Part shown: in pieces, positions 51,846 to 59,488 of the stretch | Numbering within the stretch: the stretch's first letter is position 1 | How the letters are laid out: each line of letters opens with the position of its first letter | Source: Catellatospora citrea | GTDB taxonomy: Bacteria > Actinomycetota > Actinomycetes > Mycobacteriales > Micromonosporaceae | Direction: 5' to 3' | Assembly: GCF_003610235.1 (NCBI RefSeq) | Contig: NZ_RAPR01000001.1 | Location: 2,294,001 to 2,358,000 of the forward strand | DNA length: 64,000 nucleotides | The notes under the pieces: generated by a model | Database searches by the model: none | The model's input: only the letters and a program-made list of their open reading frames with translations | Told to the model about the DNA's origin: nothing | Position numbers and translations under genes: made by a program

Positions 51846-52363
51846 TGGGGCGGCACGCCCACGCCAGCGGTGACGAGCTGCTCACCGACTGGCGGACCGA
51901 CCGGCTGGGTGCTGCCCGGCGCGGCGACAACCCCCTCGTCATGGCCAAGCTCAACAGTGGATACGCCGTCTTCGGCGACACGCAGCACCTGCCTGGATAC
52001 TGCGTGCTGCTGTCCGACGTGGACGGCGCCGATCACCTCACCGACCTGTCCCGCACCCAGCGCGCGGACTTCCTGGCCGACATGGGCCTGCTCGGTGAGG
52101 CGGTCTTCGCCGCCTGCAACGGTTTCGACCCCGCGTTCCGCCGGCTCAACTACGAGATCCTCGGCAACTCGCTGCACCACCTGCACGCGCACATCCACCC
52201 CCGCTACTCGTGGGAGGCCCGGGAGTTCCGCGACACCCCGGTGTGGCGCTACCCGAACGAGGTGCGCTTCGCCGAGGAGCACGACACCCTCGTCTCCCCG
52301 AAGGCGGAGGAGTACGACCAGCTCCGCGAGGCCATCACGGCCGAACTGGCCCGTCTCGCCTGA
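51845..52363 (+). CDS. HIT-like hydrolase/transferase
   Basis: A 172-residue protein of the HIT superfamily. The histidine triad-like motif is SLHHLHAHIHPRYSWE (H-x-H-x-H-x), preceded by NYEILGNSLHH, in the place of the usual N-x-x-x-x-G-x3-H-x-H. It starts with MVLLSD-like strands (YCVLLSDVDGADHLTDLSRT). Nucleotide monophosphate-transferring or -hydrolysing activity is the family norm. The 1-nt overlap with the response regulator suggests co-translation. A strong terminator follows. Confidence 0.82.
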   Translation: MGRHAHASGDELLTDWRTDRLGAARRGDNPLVMAKLNSGYAVFGDTQHLPGYCVLLSDVDGADHLTDLSRTQRADFLADMGLLGEAVFAACNGFDPAFRRLNYEILGNSLHHLHAHIHPRYSWEAREFRDTPVWRYPNEVRFAEEHDTLVSPKAEEYDQLREAITAELARLA

Positions 52364-52374
52364 GCCGGCACGAT

Positions 52375-52411
52375 CGAAGGGGTCCGACCGCGGCGCGGTC
52401 GGACCCCTTCG
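52375..52411 (+). terminator. Perfect 17-bp terminator hairpin
   Basis: CGAAGGGGTCCGACCGC (52375-52391) and GCGGTCGGACCCCTTCG (52395-52411) pair perfectly with a GGC loop, 11 nt beyond the HIT-like stop codon. Confidence 0.88.
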
Positions 52412-52498
52412 CATGTCCGAGCATGTTTCCGTCCGCCTCCCGCCGGGCAGGGATCTATGGGACATTAACGGAGGATCCCGCTGAGGGTGGTGAGCCCG

Positions 52499-53977
52499 AT
52501 GGGCGAGAAGGTGCAGCAGCACGTCTTCACCCGCGCGGACCGCGCGATGTACCGGGAGAAGGTCCGCCGGTGCCTGGACGTGTTCGCGCTGATGCTGGGC
52601 GAGTCCCAGTTCGACTTCGAGCGCCCGCTCACCGGGCTGGAGATCGAGCTCAACCTGGTCGACGAGCAGGGCCGGCCGTCGATGCGCAACGCCGAGGTGC
52701 TCGCGGCCATCGCCGACCCGGCGTTCGTCACCGAACTCGGCCAGTTCAACATCGAGATCAACATTCCGCCGCGGGAGCTGGCCAAGGGCGGCCTGACGGC
52801 GTACGAGCAGCAGATCCGGGCCAGCCTGAACGCCGCCGAAGACAAGGCGCAGACCGTCGGCGCGCACACCACCATGATCGGCATTCTGCCGACGCTGCGC
52901 CCCGAACACCTGACCGGCGCGGCGCTGTCGGCCAACCCCCGCTACGCGCTCATCAACGAGCAGGTGTTCGCCGCCCGCGGCGAGGACCTGCGCATCAGCA
53001 TCGACGGGCCGGACCCGCTCACCGTCACCGCCGACACCATCGCGCCCGAGGCCGCCTGCACCAGCGCCCAGCTGCACCTGCAGGTCAGCCCGGCCCAGTT
53101 CGGGGCGTACTGGAACGCCGCACAGGCCATCGCCGGGGTGCAGCTGGCGATCGCCGCCAACTCGCCCTTCCTGTTCGGGCACGAGCTGTGGCACGAGACC
53201 CGCATCCCGCTGTTCAAGCAGGCCACGGACACCCGGCCGGAAGAGATCAAGACCCAGGGGGTACGCCCGCGGGTCTGGTTCGGCGAGCGCTGGATCACCT
53301 CGGTCTTCGACCTGTTCGAGGAGAACGTCCGCTACTTCCCCGCGCTGCTGCCGATCAGCACCGAGGACGACCCCGCCGACCAGCTCGCCGGCGGCGAAGT
53401 GCCCGAGCTGACCGAGCTGCGCCTGCACAACGGCACCATCTACCGCTGGAACCGCCCGGTGTACGACGTCTCCGACGGCATGCCGCACGTACGGGTGGAG
53501 AACCGGGTGCTGCCCGCGGGCCCCACCGTCGTCGACATCATGGCCAACGCGGCGTTCTGGTTCGGCCTGGTGCGCACCCTGGCCGAGGGCGGCCTGCCGG
53601 TGTGGTCCCGGATGCCGTTCAAGCAGGCCGACGAGAACTTCTACACCGGCGCGCGCCAGGGCATCGGCGCCCACCTGTTCTGGCCCGACCTGGGCTACCT
53701 CACCGCGTACGAGCTGGTGCTGCGACGGCTGCTGCCGCTGGCCCACCAGGGCCTGGAGAGCTGGGGCGTCGAGGCGCGCGAGCGGGACCGGCTGCTGGGC
53801 ATCATCGAGCAGCGCTGCCTGCTCCGCCGCAACGGCGCGACCTGGCAGATCGACACGGTCCACCGTCTGGAACGCGGCGGCCTGGAACGCCCCGAGGCCC
53901 TGCGCGAGATGCTGCTGCGCTACATGACCCACATGCACCAGAACATCCCCGTCCACGAGTGGCCCCGCGAGGGCTGA
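52499..53977 (+). CDS. GCS2-type glutamate-cysteine ligase family protein
   Basis: A 492-residue protein of the GCS2 (gamma-glutamylcysteine synthetase type 2) family, which links glutamate to an amine using ATP. Visible motifs are FERPLTGLEIELNLVDEQGR (family acidic start), GQFNIEINIPPREL, the TMIGILPTLRPEHLTG segment, a QLHLQVSPAQFGAYWNAAQA stretch, and HVRVENRVLPAGPTVVDIMA. Actinomycetes make mycothiol and ergothioneine, so the product could be gamma-glutamyl-cysteine for ergothioneine or an unrelated amide; the family is broad. ATG 52499 is preferred over GTG 52487/52490. Isolated by terminator and convergent pimB'. Confidence 0.8.
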   Translation: MGEKVQQHVFTRADRAMYREKVRRCLDVFALMLGESQFDFERPLTGLEIELNLVDEQGRPSMRNAEVLAAIADPAFVTELGQFNIEINIPPRELAKGGLTAYEQQIRASLNAAEDKAQTVGAHTTMIGILPTLRPEHLTGAALSANPRYALINEQVFAARGEDLRISIDGPDPLTVTADTIAPEAACTSAQLHLQVSPAQFGAYWNAAQAIAGVQLAIAANSPFLFGHELWHETRIPLFKQATDTRPEEIKTQGVRPRVWFGERWITSVFDLFEENVRYFPALLPISTEDDPADQLAGGEVPELTELRLHNGTIYRWNRPVYDVSDGMPHVRVENRVLPAGPTVVDIMANAAFWFGLVRTLAEGGLPVWSRMPFKQADENFYTGARQGIGAHLFWPDLGYLTAYELVLRRLLPLAHQGLESWGVEARERDRLLGIIEQRCLLRRNGATWQIDTVHRLERGGLERPEALREMLLRYMTHMHQNIPVHEWPREG

Positions 53978-54036
53978 CCCGCCCCGCCACCGGGCGCCCG
54001 AATCGGGTCGGTCGTTCGGGTGGATTCGGCGGGAGG

Positions 54037-55167
54037 TCAGGGGGTTTCGGTGGTGAGGAGGGCGCGCAGGCGGCGCGCCTGGAGGTCCCAGCCCCACTCC
54101 TGCTCGACCCACGAGCGGCCCGCCGCGCCCATCTTGGTCCGCAGCGCGTCGTCGGACAGCAACTCGACCAGGCGGGCGGCGAGCGCGTCCACGTCACGGC
54201 CGGGCACCACGTATCCGGTCTCGCCCTCGCGGACGGCGTCCGGCGCACCACCCGAGTCGCCGGCGATCACCGGCAGGCCCACCGCGGACGCCTCCAGGTA
54301 GACGATGCCCAGGCCCTCGACGTCCAGGCCCCGGTTGCGGGTCCGGCACGGCATGGCGAAGACGTCCCCGGCCGCGTAGTGCATGGGCAGCTCGGCCCAC
54401 GACACGGAGCCGGTCAGCACCACATGATCGGCCACGTCGAGCTCGCGGGCCAGCCGCTGCACGGTGGGCCGGTGCGGTCCCCCGCCGACCAGCAGCAGCG
54501 CCGCGTCCGGCACCGCGCGGCGGACCAGCGGCAGCGCGCGTACCAGCGTGTCCTGGCCCTTGCGCGGCACCAGCCGGGACACGCAGACGATCACCGGGCG
54601 GCCGGTGAGCCCGTGCCGGGCCCGCACCGCCGCGCCGTCCACGTCGGGGTGGTACGTCGCCGAGTCCACGCCGGGCGCGAGCCGCTGCAGGCTGGTCCGC
54701 TCCCCCAACGCCCTGGCCAGCCGGACGCGCTGGTACTCGCCGAGGTAGGTGAGCACGTCGTTGCCGTCGGCGATGCGGCGCAGCGCGCTGCGCGCACCCG
54801 GCAGCGCCGCCCAGCCGATCTCGTGCCCGTGCGTGATGCCGACGGCCCGCCGCACCCCCGCCCGCCTGCGCAGGCCCTGGGCCAGCAACCCGAGCGGCGC
54901 GGCCGCGCCGAACCAGACCCGGTCGCAGCCCTCCGCCCGGGCCAGCTCGGCTACCCGCCGCGCCACCCGCGGCGTGGGCAGCAGCACCCCGGTCCGGTCC
55001 CGGACCACCGGATACGGCTGCTCGGCGTCGAACTGCTTCGGGTCGCGCCAGGTCGAGGCGTAGACGACGAGCTCGCCGTCGGGCTGGCGCATCGCGAGGT
55101 TGTGCAGGAACTGCTGGATGCCCCCGGGGCGGGGCGGGAAGTCGTTGGTCACCAGCAGCGAGCGCAT
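54037..55167 (-). CDS. pimB: GDP-mannose-dependent PIM mannosyltransferase (PimB'-type GT4)
   Basis: A 376-residue GT-B glycosyltransferase of family GT4, which in mycobacteria adds the second mannose to phosphatidylinositol monomannoside. The start MRSLLVTNDFPPRPGGIQQF has the acceptor loop, ITHGHEIGWAALPG follows, then VIVCVSRLVPRKGQDTLVRA (donor site Arg and Lys) and EGLGIVYLEASAVGLPVIAG (the E-x7-E motif). It matches Rv2188c in strand and place. TAGGCT lies 6 nt before ATG 55167, within the end of the AbiE toxin gene, so it need not depend on read-through from that operon. Confidence 0.9.
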   Translation of the reverse strand: MRSLLVTNDFPPRPGGIQQFLHNLAMRQPDGELVVYASTWRDPKQFDAEQPYPVVRDRTGVLLPTPRVARRVAELARAEGCDRVWFGAAAPLGLLAQGLRRRAGVRRAVGITHGHEIGWAALPGARSALRRIADGNDVLTYLGEYQRVRLARALGERTSLQRLAPGVDSATYHPDVDGAAVRARHGLTGRPVIVCVSRLVPRKGQDTLVRALPLVRRAVPDAALLLVGGGPHRPTVQRLARELDVADHVVLTGSVSWAELPMHYAAGDVFAMPCRTRNRGLDVEGLGIVYLEASAVGLPVIAGDSGGAPDAVREGETGYVVPGRDVDALAARLVELLSDDALRTKMGAAGRSWVEQEWGWDLQARRLRALLTTETP

Positions 55168-55173
55168 CCGCGC

Positions 55174-55179
55174 AGCCTA
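55174..55179 (-). promoter_or_regulatory. -10 element of a leaderless promoter (pimB')
   Basis: TAGGCT lies 6 nt before the ATG at 55167 and overlaps the AbiEii stop codon. Confidence 0.55.
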
Positions 55180-56085
55180 CCGGCCCGATCCGGCCGACCA
55201 GCGGCGTGTGGCGGCCGACCAGTCCGCCCCGGCGGCCGCGCCGGTGAGCAGCGGATCCGCGAAGTCCACCACCCCGGCCACGACCTCGCGGAAGCTTTCC
55301 GGATAACCCGCGGCATCCGGGCCCTGCCGCCGTCGCCACGCGGCGTAGGCGCTCTGCCTGCGCTCCGCAAGGTCGTGGACCACGTGGCTCAACGGCATCA
55401 GCTCGATCCCGCGATATGCCGCCGTCTTCAGCACCGCTTCGGTGACCGCGTCGCCGGCGAGGTCGTTGCCGCCGACGAGCCGGTGGATGTCGGCGTAGTC
55501 GCGGTCACGGGTGTTCGCGTCGCCCAGGGCCACGGCGGTGGTCAGCTTCTCCGCGATGACGGTCTCGATCGGGTATCCGAGCATGTCGAAGGTCTCGGCG
55601 GAGAGGAGTTGGACCAGCCGGATCCGGCGCGGCCCGGGCGTCACCGGGTCGCCGAAGTTCACGTCGAGACTCAGCTTGAGCTGAGCGCGCCCCAGCGACG
55701 CGGGCAGGATCACCCGCACGCCCGTGTAGTCGGCGTCCTCGCGAATGGTGGCCGTTCTGATCCGCTGTGCGGCGAACTGGACACCGTCGTCCACCTCGAC
55801 CGCACAGATCCGGGCGATCTCGCTGCTGATCTCCTCATGGCTGTTGACCACCCCACGACCCAGTAGGTCGACATCGCGCGTGGGACGGCGGGACCCGAAC
55901 AAAGCCAGCAGCAGCCCACCCTTGAGCACGAACCGCTGCGGCGCCGTCATGCTCAACCTCAGCAGGAACCGTTCGAGGGCGTACGCCATCAGCAGCTCCT
56001 CGGTGTTGCGGCCGTTGCGTAGGGCCAGATTGCGCAGGTCGTTGAAGACCTGACCGGCGGTGGTGTCACGGCGAGGGTTGGGCAT
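55177..56085 (-). CDS. abiEii: AbiEii/MenT-type nucleotidyltransferase toxin
   Basis: A 302-residue DUF1814-type nucleotidyltransferase, the toxin half of a type IV toxin-antitoxin/abortive infection pair. Motifs are intact: KGG at 55-57, GSRRPTRDVDLLG at 64-76 with Asp71 and Asp73, the third acidic site LSLDVNFGDPVTPGP, and the EKLTTAVALGDANTRDRDYA-DIHRL helices with the conserved Lys and Asp. Related MenT enzymes add nucleotides to tRNA; AbiEii binds GTP. ATG 56085 overlaps the antitoxin stop by 1 nt (TGATG). Inserted between the pimB' and M48 genes of the conserved scaffold. Confidence 0.88.
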   Translation of the reverse strand: MPNPRRDTTAGQVFNDLRNLALRNGRNTEELLMAYALERFLLRLSMTAPQRFVLKGGLLLALFGSRRPTRDVDLLGRGVVNSHEEISSEIARICAVEVDDGVQFAAQRIRTATIREDADYTGVRVILPASLGRAQLKLSLDVNFGDPVTPGPRRIRLVQLLSAETFDMLGYPIETVIAEKLTTAVALGDANTRDRDYADIHRLVGGNDLAGDAVTEAVLKTAAYRGIELMPLSHVVHDLAERRQSAYAAWRRRQGPDAAGYPESFREVVAGVVDFADPLLTGAAAGADWSAATRRWSAGSGR

Positions 56086-56693
56086 CAGGCGAGCACCGCC
56101 TCCACGGCGAAGCGAACCGGGCCCTCGACCCGGAAGGATCGCGCGAGCCGCAGCAGTTCCGGCACCCCCCGCTGACCTGTTCGGCGCAGGTAGCGCCGCA
56201 GGGCGTGCAATGCCAGGCCGTCGCCGACCCGGTGCCGCAGCCGCATCGCGTCGACCACGCTGCGGGCCGGGCTGTAGACCCGGACGTGCTCCCCCGGTGC
56301 CGCCTCGAACCACTCCACCCCGATCTCGAAGGTCACGTCGTCGAAGCGGTGCACGTCGACCACGGGATAGGTGATGTGCGGAGCGTGATGACCGCGCGCG
56401 ACCGCGAGATGGACCTCACCGGGCAGATCGTCGATGAGGTCGTGCAGGGAGAGCGCGGACTCCAGGCAGACCACGCCGTCGGGGCAGCGGGCGGCGACGG
56501 CCAGCAGGTCCAGGTATGCCGACTCGGGTGCGTCGGAGCGCCGATACACCCCGCGGGAAAGTTCGTCGACGTCGCCGCTGTCGGCCAGGTGCCGCAGGTC
56601 GCGGGACCCGATCCCGGCATCGCGCGCGCGGGCGGCGGTGAAGGTGGGCGGCAGTGCCCGCACCCGCGCCCGGCGTGCTCCTCGCTCTGACAT
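56085..56693 (-). CDS. abiEi: AbiEi-type antitoxin and autoregulator
   Basis: A 202-residue antitoxin. The N-terminal 55 residues form a winged helix-turn-helix (LPPTFTAARARDAGIGSRDL-RHLADSGDVDELSRGVYRR), and the rest is the AbiEi C-terminal domain (VVCLESALSLHDLIDDLPGE, YSPARSVVDAMRLRHRVGDG). In known AbiE systems AbiEi binds inverted repeats in its own promoter and neutralises AbiEii without contact. A 24-bp inverted repeat covers this gene's start and promoter. TAGGAT sits 7 nt before ATG 56693, consistent with a leaderless mRNA. Confidence 0.88.
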   Translation of the reverse strand: MSERGARRARVRALPPTFTAARARDAGIGSRDLRHLADSGDVDELSRGVYRRSDAPESAYLDLLAVAARCPDGVVCLESALSLHDLIDDLPGEVHLAVARGHHAPHITYPVVDVHRFDDVTFEIGVEWFEAAPGEHVRVYSPARSVVDAMRLRHRVGDGLALHALRRYLRRTGQRGVPELLRLARSFRVEGPVRFAVEAVLA

Positions 56694-56746
56694 GTATCAA
56701 ATCCTAGCCAGCTTATGACAACCTGGCGAGGATTTGATACATGTCA
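56688..56746. promoter_or_regulatory. AbiEi operator: 24-bp inverted repeat over the abiE promoter
   Basis: Arms 56688-56711 (TGACATGTATCAAATCCTAG then CCAG) and 56723-56746 pair at 23 of 24 positions with an 11-nt spacer. They cover the -10 TAGGAT (56701-56706) and the start codon. AbiEi autorepressors use two inverted repeats of about this length, so bound AbiEi would shut the operon. Confidence 0.8.
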
Positions 56747-56754
56747 GTTTTCGG

Positions 56755-57996
56755 TCAGTGGTCGCGGGCGTACGCGCGGGCGGCGGCCATGCGTTCGACG
56801 GTGGTGGGGTGGCTGCCGAAGAGGGCCTGCTCCCAGGCGGGCGGGTCGGGGTCGCCGAGGTTGACCAAGGAGAGCCGCCCCTGCATCTGCTCGAATCCGG
56901 CCGGGTCCCCGGTCAGTTCCAGCGCGTGCTCGTCGGCGCGCGCCTCGAGCAGCCGCGACACGTACGCCTGGGCCGGGCCGGCCAGCAGCCCGCCCACCGT
57001 GGCGACGGCCAGCAGCAGCCCGATGGCGCGCGGCTCGGCGATCGACGCGACCCCGGCCCGGTGCAGCAGCCAGCTCCACGCGCCGAGCAGGTAGAGGCCG
57101 ACCACGAAGATCGCCGCGCCGAGCGCGCCGATGACCGTGCCGATCACCACGTCGCCGCGTTTCGCGTGGCCCAGCTCGTGCGCGGCGACGGCGACGATCT
57201 CCGCCTGCGGGGCCTCGCGCAGCAGCGTGTCGTAGACGACGATGCGCCGGGTCGGGCCGATGCCGCTCACGTACGCGTTGAGCGAGGTGGTGCGCCGGGA
57301 CGCGTCGGCGACCAGCACGTCGCGCACCGGCACCCCGTCGCGCTGGGCCAGCTCCATGAGTTCGGTGCGCAGCGGCCCGTCGGCCATCGGGGTGAACTTG
57401 TTGAAGACCGGCTCGACCAGCACCGGGAACACGAAGCTGAGCAGCACCACGAGCGCGGCCGCGCCGACCGCGCCGAAGGCCCACCACCAGTGGGGCAGCA
57501 GCCGGGTCAGGCCGTAGAAGCCGAGCAGGGCGACCGCGCCGAGCACCGCGCCGACGGCGTACCCCTTGAGCAGGTCGACCGCCCAGCCGCCCCAGCCCTG
57601 GGTGGACAGCCCGTAGCGCACCGCGACGGTGTGCCGCCAGGCCGCGAACGGCAGCGTGATCAGGTCCGCGGCCAGCAGCACCAGCAGCCCGCCGCCGAGC
57701 ACCTTGGCCAGCCACGGGCCGGGCACCAGCCCCACCAGCCAGGAGCCCAGCGGAGTCAGCCCCAGCACGAGCGCCACGCCCAGCCCGACCAGCATCGCCG
57801 GGTACGTGATCCAGCGCAGCTCGCCGCGCAGCTGCCGGGCCTGCTCGACCCGGTCCGTCGGCAGCGTGGCCAGTGCGGCGAGCTGGTCGGCGCGCGGCGC
57901 GGGCGGCCGGTGCCACGGCACCAGCAGTGCCACGGTCACCGCCAGCGCACCACAAAGGACGATCAACGTCAGCCAGGCCCAGCCCCGCACCGTCAT
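56755..57996 (-). CDS. M48-family membrane metalloprotease
   Basis: A 413-residue Ste24/HtpX-like zinc peptidase with several membrane helices. The zinc motif HELGH has His273, Glu274 and His277 (VAVAAHELGHAKRGD), and the third ligand lies in EARADEHALEL. The N-terminal membrane region starts WLTLIVLCGALAVTVALLVP and the catalytic domain lies between membrane segments. Such proteases process or degrade membrane proteins. TAGGAT sits 6 nt before ATG 57996. Adjacent to the abiE operon, in tandem on the same strand. Confidence 0.9.
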   Translation of the reverse strand: MTVRGWAWLTLIVLCGALAVTVALLVPWHRPPAPRADQLAALATLPTDRVEQARQLRGELRWITYPAMLVGLGVALVLGLTPLGSWLVGLVPGPWLAKVLGGGLLVLLAADLITLPFAAWRHTVAVRYGLSTQGWGGWAVDLLKGYAVGAVLGAVALLGFYGLTRLLPHWWWAFGAVGAAALVVLLSFVFPVLVEPVFNKFTPMADGPLRTELMELAQRDGVPVRDVLVADASRRTTSLNAYVSGIGPTRRIVVYDTLLREAPQAEIVAVAAHELGHAKRGDVVIGTVIGALGAAIFVVGLYLLGAWSWLLHRAGVASIAEPRAIGLLLAVATVGGLLAGPAQAYVSRLLEARADEHALELTGDPAGFEQMQGRLSLVNLGDPDPPAWEQALFGSHPTTVERMAAARAYARDH

Positions 57997-58002
57997 CGCC
58001 CG

Positions 58003-58008
58003 ATCCTA
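58003..58008 (-). promoter_or_regulatory. -10 element of a leaderless promoter (M48 protease)
   Basis: TAGGAT lies 6 nt before the ATG at 57996. Confidence 0.55.
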
Positions 58009-58022
58009 AGGCCGGGCGGGCG

Positions 58023-59387
58023 TCAGCTGCGGGTGAGGCGGCGGACCAGCGATTCGGAGTTCATGGGGTACGCGCCGTGGCGGCGTACGCCGTCGGCGAC
58101 CTCGCGGTCGGAGGAGACCACCACGATGGGGCGGCCCGGCGGCTCGGCCCGGACCAGGCGGCGGATCACCTCGTCGGCGGTCTCGCCCTTGCGCGAGAAC
58201 AGCACACGCACGCCGCGCGGCGGGGCGGGCAGGCCGTGCACCCGCTCGGCCCCGTCGAAGACGACGGTGACCTCGGCCCCGGTCTGCGCGGCGACCCCGC
58301 CCAGGCCGGTGACGAGCCGGTTGCGTTGCTGCTCCAGGGACATCTCGGCGAAGCCGCGCTTGGTCACGTTGTAGCCGTCGACGACCAGGTGCGCCTTGGG
58401 CAGGGCGAGCAGTTGGGCCAGCCGGGCCGGGTCGTCGCCGTCGGTGGCCCGGTTGGTCGCGGTGGGGGCGCCGGCCATGTCCGCGTACGCCGCGGCGACG
58501 GTGTCCCCCGGCAGCACCTTCGCCGGATCCAGCGCCAGCTCCCGGCGCAGCCCCACGGCGGCCTGCCCGATGGTCTCCAGCAGCAGCCACAGCCGCGCCT
58601 CGTCGACGGCCCGGGTGTCGCGGGCGGCCTGGCGCGCGTCTCCCGCCGCCGCCTCGGCGTCGGCGAGCCTGGCCCGCAGCCGCCGCAGTTCGGCCTCGTG
58701 GTCGCCGTGCCCCTTGGCGGCCCGGCCCTTCTCGATGGCGAGCAGCTCGTTGGCCCGTTTGAGCTGGGCCTGCGCGTCACGTAGCGCCTTGCCGCTCGCG
58801 CGGGCCTCCTCGCGCACCTGGCCCAGCTCGTCGCGCACCCGGGCCAGCTCGTCGCGCAGCTTGTCGGCCTCGACCCGGGCGACGGCGCGGTCGTGCTCGG
58901 CCCGGGCGGCCCGCGTCTCGGCGTCGCGGATGTGCTCGGCGACGGCGGTGCTCTCCGCCTCGGCGGCGACCGCCTGCCCGGCGGCGTCGAGCAGCTCGCG
59001 CCAGCCCGCGGGGCGGGCCAGGTAGGCCAGTGCGGCCACCTCGATCGGGTCGGCGGCGGCCGGCGCCATGCCGCCGAGCACCGCCGTGCCCAGCTCGCCC
59101 GCGTCGGCCAGCACCCGGCCGCTGATCCGCTGCCGGAACACCGAGTCGGCGGTGAGCTGCGCCGCGATGGCCGCGCCGCCGAGCCGGGCCCGGCGGTTGG
59201 GCGCGAATTTGGCGACCTTGCGTAGCGCGACCGGCATCTCGTCGTTGGGCAGTGCGGTCAGCACGGCCGCGGCCAGGGCCACCACCCGCTGGCGGATGGG
59301 CTCGGACAGGATCGGCTCAGGCATGAAGTCAGCCGCCCCCACCGGGTCACCGGAGGAGGCGTCGAACGAAAGTTCAGCGGCTGACAT
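58023..59387 (-). CDS. NYN-domain (YacP/PIN-like) RNase-like protein with coiled coil
   Basis: A 454-residue protein. A helical N-terminal region (residues about 25-140) is followed by a long coiled coil rich in Ala/Glu/Arg (AEHDRAVARVEADKLRDELA and so on, about 165-270), then a C-terminal NYN/YacP domain with LVVDGYNVTKRGF (first Asp), VTVVFDGAER, and ADEVIRRLVRAEPPGRPIVV-VSSDREVADGVRRHGA. The acidic residues of the PIN-like site are kept, so RNA cleavage is likely. This architecture is common in actinomycetes. Divergent from the exonuclease gene. Confidence 0.85.
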   Translation of the reverse strand: MSAAELSFDASSGDPVGAADFMPEPILSEPIRQRVVALAAAVLTALPNDEMPVALRKVAKFAPNRRARLGGAAIAAQLTADSVFRQRISGRVLADAGELGTAVLGGMAPAAADPIEVAALAYLARPAGWRELLDAAGQAVAAEAESTAVAEHIRDAETRAARAEHDRAVARVEADKLRDELARVRDELGQVREEARASGKALRDAQAQLKRANELLAIEKGRAAKGHGDHEAELRRLRARLADAEAAAGDARQAARDTRAVDEARLWLLLETIGQAAVGLRRELALDPAKVLPGDTVAAAYADMAGAPTATNRATDGDDPARLAQLLALPKAHLVVDGYNVTKRGFAEMSLEQQRNRLVTGLGGVAAQTGAEVTVVFDGAERVHGLPAPPRGVRVLFSRKGETADEVIRRLVRAEPPGRPIVVVSSDREVADGVRRHGAYPMNSESLVRRLTRS

Positions 59388-59475
59388 GGTCCTAGTGTTC
59401 CACCGACTTACCGATCTTGTCGCTCAGGTTCGCGGCTCGCCGTCTCCGCCGACCACCCATGTCGTACCGGACGTT

Positions 59476-59481
59476 TAGCGT
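59476..59481 (+). promoter_or_regulatory. -10 element of a leaderless promoter (exonuclease/UvrC-like fusion)
   Basis: TAGCGT lies 7 nt before the GTG at 59489. Confidence 0.45.
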
Positions 59482-59488
59482 CCGGTCT

